NCBI GenBank assembly: GCA_031265535.1
Contig: JAISCO010000397.1
Coordinates: 1-10,442, forward strand
Direction of reading: 5' to 3'
DNA length: 10,442 nucleotides
From: Spirochaetaceae bacterium
GTDB lineage: Bacteria > Spirochaetota > Spirochaetia > Treponematales > Breznakiellaceae
Under the pieces are notes generated by a model, which was not told where the DNA came from, searched no databases, and saw only the letters and a program-made list of their open reading frames with translations. Shown here piece by piece: positions 7,155 through 10,442 of the stretch (position 1 is the first letter of the stretch; the number at the start of each line of letters is the position of its first letter). The position numbers were made by a program, and so were the translations under genes.

Positions 7155-7595
7155 TTACGAGTGTTTTGCGCCGTCATCCACCAGGCACATCCACTCGGCC
7201 TCCGCGGCAAGCTCGCCGCCGACATACAGTTTGCCGGCCTGCTTTATCATTTTTGAAGATATGCGCAGATTTTCTATCTCGCTTCTTGCCTCGTCTTCTG
7301 GGCGCACCTGACGGCGAAACTTAACTTTATCAACGGTTCCAAGGAAAAAAAGCGCCCCGTCCCCGATTATTCCCAGCTTTCTCAGGCCGGCGCCGCCGGA
7401 TTGAGCCATTGTTTCTACCAAAATCACGCCCGGTACAACGGGATACTGTGGAAAATGCCCGGCAAAAAAGAATTCTTTGCTGCTAAAAATATGCCGCGCC
7501 GTGATTCGCGCCTCCGTTGCCTCGATAAGTTCGTCTACAAACAAAAAAGGGCTGCGATGCGGCAGCAATTTTTCAATTTCGTTATTCGTTTCCAT
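7155..7595 (-). CDS. fabZ: 3-hydroxyacyl-[acyl-carrier-protein] dehydratase FabZ
   Basis: Hot-dog-fold dehydratase that removes water from 3-hydroxyacyl-ACP to give trans-2-enoyl-ACP in type II fatty-acid synthesis. 146 residues, normal for FabZ. Seen: IEKLLPHRSPFLFVD (7-21), the catalytic AGHFPQYPVVPG (His47) and ILVETMAQ (Glu61), and FLGTVDKVKFRRQVRPED (84-101). I chose ATG 7595 rather than the longer frame beginning at 7721. The shorter start has a strong GGAGGAAA site 5-6 nt upstream and gives the family N-terminus, while the upstream extension is hydrophobic low-complexity sequence translated from intergenic repeats. First gene of the operon with fabV, the PRTase gene and rnhB; its product is the substrate type of the next enzyme. 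Confidence 0.96.
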   Translation of the reverse strand: METNNEIEKLLPHRSPFLFVDELIEATEARITARHIFSSKEFFFAGHFPQYPVVPGVILVETMAQSGGAGLRKLGIIGDGALFFLGTVDKVKFRRQVRPEDEARSEIENLRISSKMIKQAGKLYVGGELAAEAEWMCLVDDGAKHS

Positions 7596-7613
7596 GCGGT
7601 TTCCTCCGTTACG

Positions 7614-7642
7614 ATTATAAGAGCATACCGGTATTCTGTTAA
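7614..7642 (-). promoter_or_regulatory. Sigma-70-type promoter of the fabZ-fabV operon
   Basis: On the minus strand, -35 TTAACA (7637-7642) is separated by 17 nt from a perfect -10 TATAAT (7614-7619). A start about 7 nt downstream would place the 5' end around 7607, only about 12 nt before the fabZ ATG and practically at the ribosome site, so the leader would be extremely short. It is the only convincing promoter I found in the window. Confidence 0.75.
7622..7637. promoter_or_regulatory. Palindromic operator candidate inside the fabZ promoter spacer
   Basis: AGCATACCGGTATTCT contains a perfect 10-bp palindrome ATACCGGTAT (7625-7634). It extends to 16 bp with a single mismatched pair, filling most of the spacer between -35 and -10. 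This is where a dimeric repressor would block RNA polymerase. It does not match the FapR or FabT operator sequences I know. No regulator gene is in the window. Confidence 0.45.
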
Positions 7643-8041
7643 AAAAAAGCCTTAGTGTAAAGACACCCACGCCAAAGGAAAAAGGAAAAAGTAAAAAGGA
7701 AGAGGGAAGGACAATTAACAATGAACAATTAACAATGAGCCACCGCGGGGGGAAGGAAAAAGTAAAAAGGAAGAGGGAAAAAAATTAGCAATTAACGATG
7801 ATTTAAGAGATTTATTTTCTATTTGGGCGCATTTTTGGCGCGGCAGCGCCAAAAACCGGGCTTTCCGCTGCAATTCCTCGTCCCGCCTGAGGCGGTACTG
7901 CGGGATTTCCACTGCAATCCCGTGCGCGGGGCTTCAACACAAGTAACAGTTAGCAATTAAGAAGGCGGCTTACGAACAGGCTGTCGAGTGAGGTTCCTTT
8001 TTACTTTTTATTTGTTTTACTTTTTACTTTTCAATCCGCCT
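7643..8041. repeat. Repeat-filled spacer between cbiO and the fabZ operon
   Basis: About 400 nt without a convincing gene. An exact 25-nt repeat occurs at 7684-7708 and 7755-7779. A 14-bp unit ACAATTAACAATGA is duplicated in tandem at 7711-7738. AAAAAGTAAAAAGGAA (7757-7772) reappears inverted at 7994-8009, so a 16-bp perfect inverted repeat brackets the interior. Inside lie a perfect 10-bp hairpin, TTTTTGGCGC/GCGCCAAAAA (7832-7855), a small GC hairpin (CCGCC TGA GGCGG, 7883-7895), and a 16-bp direct repeat with 2 differences (7862-7877, 7906-7921). TTAGCAATTAA occurs at 7785-7795 and 7950-7960. Part of it resembles the interior of the element at 4226-4493. Confidence 0.75.
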
Positions 8042-8776
8042 TCAAACCTTGCAGGAAAACATATTTACCGCGCCCAATGGCAGTTCCAGACCATTGTTTT
8101 GCAAAAATGCTTCGTCAAACAATAGACCCGGAACAGCGGAATCCGCCGCGATTCTGCCTTTATGCAGGAATATGACGCGGTCCGCGGCGTCCAGCGCCAT
8201 ATCAAGATCATGCGTCGCGATAATCTTTGTGCGCGGTATCTTTTTTAACAGGCTTATCAGGTTTTTTCTTGCGCGAGGGTCCAGCGAGGCGGTAGGCTCG
8301 TCCAGCAATAGTATATCAGGCTTCATGATCAAAACCGAAGCAAGCGCGGCGCGCTGTCTCTCGCCGCCCGAAAGTTTATAGGGGGCCCGCTCCGCAAGAC
8401 CGGCGGCTTCCAGCAATTCAAGTTCGTTTATAGCTAGAGATTTCGCCGTTTCGCAGTCCATCCCGTTTTTCATCACGCCGAAAGCTACGTCTTCCCAAAC
8501 GCTGGGCATAAAAAGCTGATCCGCCGGCTCCTGAAAAACAATGCCGCTCGTATGCCTTTTTCCGTCAAACTTTTGCGGTTTGCCGTCTATGGTTATTGTC
8601 CCTGACGAAGGCTTTACACAGCCCGCGATAACTTGCAGCAATGTTGACTTGCCCGACCCGTTCGCGCCGGCGATACAGACACATTCTCCACACGGCACTG
8701 AAAAACTTATATCGTCCAGCGATACTATTGTATTATCATATACGCATGACACATTTTGTAAAATTAACTGTTCCAT
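8042..8776 (-). CDS. cbiO: Cobalt/nickel ECF transporter ATP-binding protein (CbiO/NikO)
   Basis: ATPase subunit that powers the metal importer, on the inner face of the membrane. 244 residues. Seen: Walker A GANGSGKST (37-45), the Q-loop and following segment FQEPADQLFMPSVWEDVAFG (81-100) typical of ECF ATPases, signature LSGGERQR (135-142), Walker B ILLLDEP (155-161), D-loop SLDPRA, and the H-loop His189 in ATHDLD. ATG 8776 gives the family N-terminus, but no ribosome site precedes it. The 50-nt gap from cbiQ is almost wholly an 8-bp tandem repeat. Last gene of the accessory-cbiM-cbiQ-cbiO operon. Cobalt versus nickel cannot be decided from this subunit. Confidence 0.95.
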   Translation of the reverse strand: MEQLILQNVSCVYDNTIVSLDDISFSVPCGECVCIAGANGSGKSTLLQVIAGCVKPSSGTITIDGKPQKFDGKRHTSGIVFQEPADQLFMPSVWEDVAFGVMKNGMDCETAKSLAINELELLEAAGLAERAPYKLSGGERQRAALASVLIMKPDILLLDEPTASLDPRARKNLISLLKKIPRTKIIATHDLDMALDAADRVIFLHKGRIAADSAVPGLLFDEAFLQNNGLELPLGAVNMFSCKV

Positions 8777-8781
8777 AAATT

Positions 8782-8821
8782 TATCAATCTATCAATCTAT
8801 CAATTTATCAATTTATCAATT
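8782..8821. repeat. Five 8-bp tandem units (TATCAATC/T) between cbiQ and cbiO
   Basis: Units start at 8782, 8790, 8798, 8806 and 8814. The first two end in C, the last three in T. They fill the gap between the cbiQ stop and the cbiO start and occupy the region where a ribosome site for cbiO would be expected. There are no spacers between units, so this is not a CRISPR array. Confidence 0.9.
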
Positions 8822-8826
8822 TACCG

Positions 8827-9528
8827 CTATAAATTTACCGGAAAATCCGGCAGTAAAATTATAAACAATGAAACAATAATACACAATGTTAAAAATACAG
8901 TGTCGCGTAATTTCCATTTGAAGACATACGTTACAGGAAGCGCTCCGTCAAAACCCCTTGCAATCATAGCTAAAGATACCCGGTGCGACCTGAACACGGC
9001 TTCCGCCATTGTCGCGGCGAATACCGCGGCAAAAGAACGCCATATATAAACGGATTTATTTTCGGGACTGCGCAGACGCATCGACACCAAGGCCGTGGAA
9101 AGCTGCCCGCTCATCAAAAAAATATAACGGTATGTCAATATAAAAAGCGATACAAGTTTTTCCGGTATTTTTAATTTTGTCATTGACGAAGCCAGCGCGC
9201 TTACGCTCATCGGAATTATAAAACTCATATATACAAGCGCGGCGGCATTGACTCGCAGCGTATAAAGAACGGCGCTCCTCAAGTCTAAGCCAAACAGCGT
9301 GGAAATCCAAACTGCCGCCATCAGCATATTTACAGGCAGCAGACGCCGCGCCGTTACGCCCAATTCACGCGACAGCAGGATTAGGCAAACAGATATTATG
9401 ATTAAAAGCGCAATCAGACTTTCCGTGTACACCGCCGAAATCAACAGGAACGCCGCCGAAATAAAACGGCAGCGCCCGTCGATAGTTCTTAGAAAATCTT
9501 TTTTGTATTCAAGCCTGTCAAGATACAT
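8827..9528 (-). CDS. cbiQ: Cobalt/nickel ECF transporter transmembrane protein (CbiQ/NikQ, EcfT family)
   Basis: Integral membrane coupling subunit linking the ATPase to the metal-binding CbiM. 233 residues from ATG 9528, with hydrophobic segments around 22-52, 65-80, 87-115, 125-145, 165-178 and 208-228. Seen: the two ATPase-contacting motifs, RLRS (about 151-154) and AMIARGFDG (187-195, the conserved ARG). I prefer ATG 9528 over a TTG at 9561, because MYLDRLEYKKDFL matches the usual CbiQ N-terminus and the ATG overlaps the cbiM stop by 11 nt, a typical coupling arrangement. No ribosome site of its own is visible, which fits coupling. Confidence 0.93.
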   Translation of the reverse strand: MYLDRLEYKKDFLRTIDGRCRFISAAFLLISAVYTESLIALLIIISVCLILLSRELGVTARRLLPVNMLMAAVWISTLFGLDLRSAVLYTLRVNAAALVYMSFIIPMSVSALASSMTKLKIPEKLVSLFILTYRYIFLMSGQLSTALVSMRLRSPENKSVYIWRSFAAVFAATMAEAVFRSHRVSLAMIARGFDGALPVTYVFKWKLRDTVFLTLCIIVSLFIILLPDFPVNL

Positions 9529-10114
9529 ACTGGGGAAGCGTTTTTGACAAAAAGGCGACAATAAAGGCCGATATGACGCCTTCCACCGCAGCTAGCGGCA
9601 AGTTGGCGGCAAAGAGCAGCGCCGCCGCCGCCTTCAAATCCATGTCGGAAAAAAAGAGCGCCGTACATACAAGGACAGTACCAATAATAACCGCCGCAAA
9701 ACCGGCGGCAAACGCGGGCAGCAAGCGGAGTTTTAGCCGGATGCGCGGCAATAGCAGGCGGTATACGCCGCTGCCCGCCAGCGCCGCCGTTCCCATTACC
9801 GTTGTATTCACGCCAAGCGAAAGCAGTCCGCCAAACTGAAACAAAAGCCCTTGCAGCAACAGCGCTATAAACAATGCAGGCACGGCGCTCCAGCCAAGCA
9901 GTATCCCCGCCAGACCAAGCAGCGTCAGGTGTATGCTGGACGGCCCAAGCGGTACATGGACAAGAGAAGCAAGAAACAATGCCGCCGAGACGAGGGCTGT
10001 TTCCGGCAATTTTTCCGCCGGCGTTTTTTTAAGCCCTACCGCCAGCCCGCCGGCCGCCAAGGCCCAGCCTGCCGCAAGCACCGGCGGGGACAGTATACCC
10101 TCACTTATGTGCAT
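9518..10114 (-). CDS. cbiM: Cobalt/nickel ECF transporter substrate-binding permease (CbiM/NikM)
   Basis: Membrane S-component that binds the metal ion and passes it through the transporter. 198 residues. Seen: MHISEGILS at the N-terminus, where in the NikM structures the free amino terminus and His2 chelate the metal; HVPLGPSSIHLTLLGLAGILLG (from His53, with His62 at the metal-ligand position); LQGLLFQFGGLLSLGVNT; and several hydrophobic helices. ATG 10114 is decisive: it has GGGAGG 6 nt upstream and puts His at position 2, whereas a longer in-frame start at 10159 would bury this motif. It overlaps the upstream accessory gene by 14 nt and cbiQ by 11 nt, so the three are tightly coupled. No cobalamin riboswitch is inside the window; the operon start lies beyond the right edge. 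Confidence 0.94.
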   Translation of the reverse strand: MHISEGILSPPVLAAGWALAAGGLAVGLKKTPAEKLPETALVSAALFLASLVHVPLGPSSIHLTLLGLAGILLGWSAVPALFIALLLQGLLFQFGGLLSLGVNTTVMGTAALAGSGVYRLLLPRIRLKLRLLPAFAAGFAAVIIGTVLVCTALFFSDMDLKAAAALLFAANLPLAAVEGVISAFIVAFLSKTLPQYVS

Positions 10115-10442
10115 CGCCGCCTCCCGCGCCTTCGACCGCCGCCTTACGTTTGCCGCCACCGCGCGCGGCTATGATCCAGCCGCAAAAGATATTTGCCAGC
10201 AGACTGAGCCCCAGCACGATACTAAGCGCGAGAGGCGGACGGGAACTAGGCCCCGTGCCCGCCGCGCCGGCTGCCCCCGCGGCCTCGGCGTCCGCGCCGC
10301 CTTCCACGTTCACGCTAATGGTAATAGTCCCCTTGTGCCCCATGCCGTCTTCCGCCGTAAGCCGCCACTCGCCCGGCTCGAAGGGGATAAAGCTAAAATA
10401 CCCGGCGCGGTCGGCGACGCTTTCCTGAACCGGCGCATCTGG
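10101..10442 (-). CDS. Membrane-anchored accessory protein of the CbiMQO/NikMQO transporter (5' end outside window)
   Basis: The frame is open from the right edge to the stop at 10101 (113 residues visible), so the start lies beyond 10442. Seen: the end of a beta-sandwich-like domain with GYFSFIPFEPGEWRL and EDGMGHKGTITISV, a low-complexity Ala/Gly linker, one hydrophobic helix (LALSIVLGLSLLANIFCGWIIAA), and a short basic/Gly tail ending GGGDAHK. The domain resembles carboxypeptidase-regulatory-like extracytoplasmic domains found beside cbiM, comparable to the NikK/NikL/CbiN class of additional components in nickel/cobalt ECF operons. Probable topology: domain outside, tail inside. The first residue of cbiM falls within its last codons (14-nt overlap). 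The exact class is an inference. Confidence 0.8.
   Translation of the reverse strand, partial: PDAPVQESVADRAGYFSFIPFEPGEWRLTAEDGMGHKGTITISVNVEGGADAEAAGAAGAAGTGPSSRPPLALSIVLGLSLLANIFCGWIIAARGGGKRKAAVEGAGGGDAHK

Noticed and set aside
7596..7721. N-terminal extension of FabZ to 7721
   Set aside because: The extension is translated repeat DNA and covers the promoter; ATG 7595 has the ribosome site and the family N-terminus.
7832..7855. Perfect 10-bp hairpin TTTTTGGCGC / GCGCCAAAAA as an intrinsic terminator
   Set aside because: The T run is on the 5' side and the A run on the 3' side on either strand, so no U tract follows the stem; reported only as a hairpin within the repeat spacer.
7715..7912. 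65-residue minus-strand frame in the cbiO-fabZ spacer
   Set aside because: It is composed of hairpin and repeat sequence, lacks a ribosome site and matches no family I recognise.
8782..8821. CRISPR-like array
   Set aside because: The units are 8 bp and contiguous, with no spacers and no cas genes nearby.

Overview
The window reads as a spirochaete chromosome, most likely a Treponema-like organism of the termite-gut type. The best evidence is the FabV/TER-type enoyl reductase, which I recognise as very close to the Treponema denticola enzyme, and a MurE with the variant motifs GTEGKS and DEDPRGENP. The intergenic DNA is also rich in short A/G-rich repeats. The genus is an inference, not something I could test. 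All ten genes lie on the minus strand, so transcription runs from high to low coordinates. No rRNA, tRNA, CRISPR array or intact transposase was seen.

Read in the direction of transcription, the right end (10442 to 8042) is a metal-uptake operon of the CbiMQO/NikMQO (ECF) type. It holds a partial membrane-anchored accessory protein, the metal-binding permease CbiM, the coupling permease CbiQ and the ATPase CbiO. The first three genes overlap; an 8-bp tandem repeat fills the gap before cbiO.

A repeat-filled spacer without a convincing gene follows (7643-8041). A second operon then begins behind a clear sigma-70-type promoter (TTAACA, 17 nt, TATAAT) with a near-perfect palindrome in its spacer. 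It encodes FabZ (3-hydroxyacyl-ACP dehydratase), FabV/TER (trans-2-enoyl reductase), a purine-type phosphoribosyltransferase and RNase HII. FabZ and FabV perform consecutive steps of fatty-acid elongation. The phosphoribosyltransferase and rnhB overlap through a 9-bp tandem repeat.

The gap between rnhB and the next gene (4161-4567) appears to hold a non-autonomous mobile element. It has 13-bp perfect inverted repeats near its ends, flanked by an exact 8-bp direct repeat. Downstream are a 609-residue hendecad/coiled-coil/TPR protein of unknown function, a dCMP deaminase, and murE (peptidoglycan precursor synthesis), which is cut by the left edge a few residues before its expected end.

Most of the window is ordinary core metabolism. 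The unusual material is in the repeats: the MITE-like element, a related module in the other large spacer, and tandem repeats that have entered coding sequence or sit at translation starts (fabV, phosphoribosyltransferase/rnhB, cbiO).
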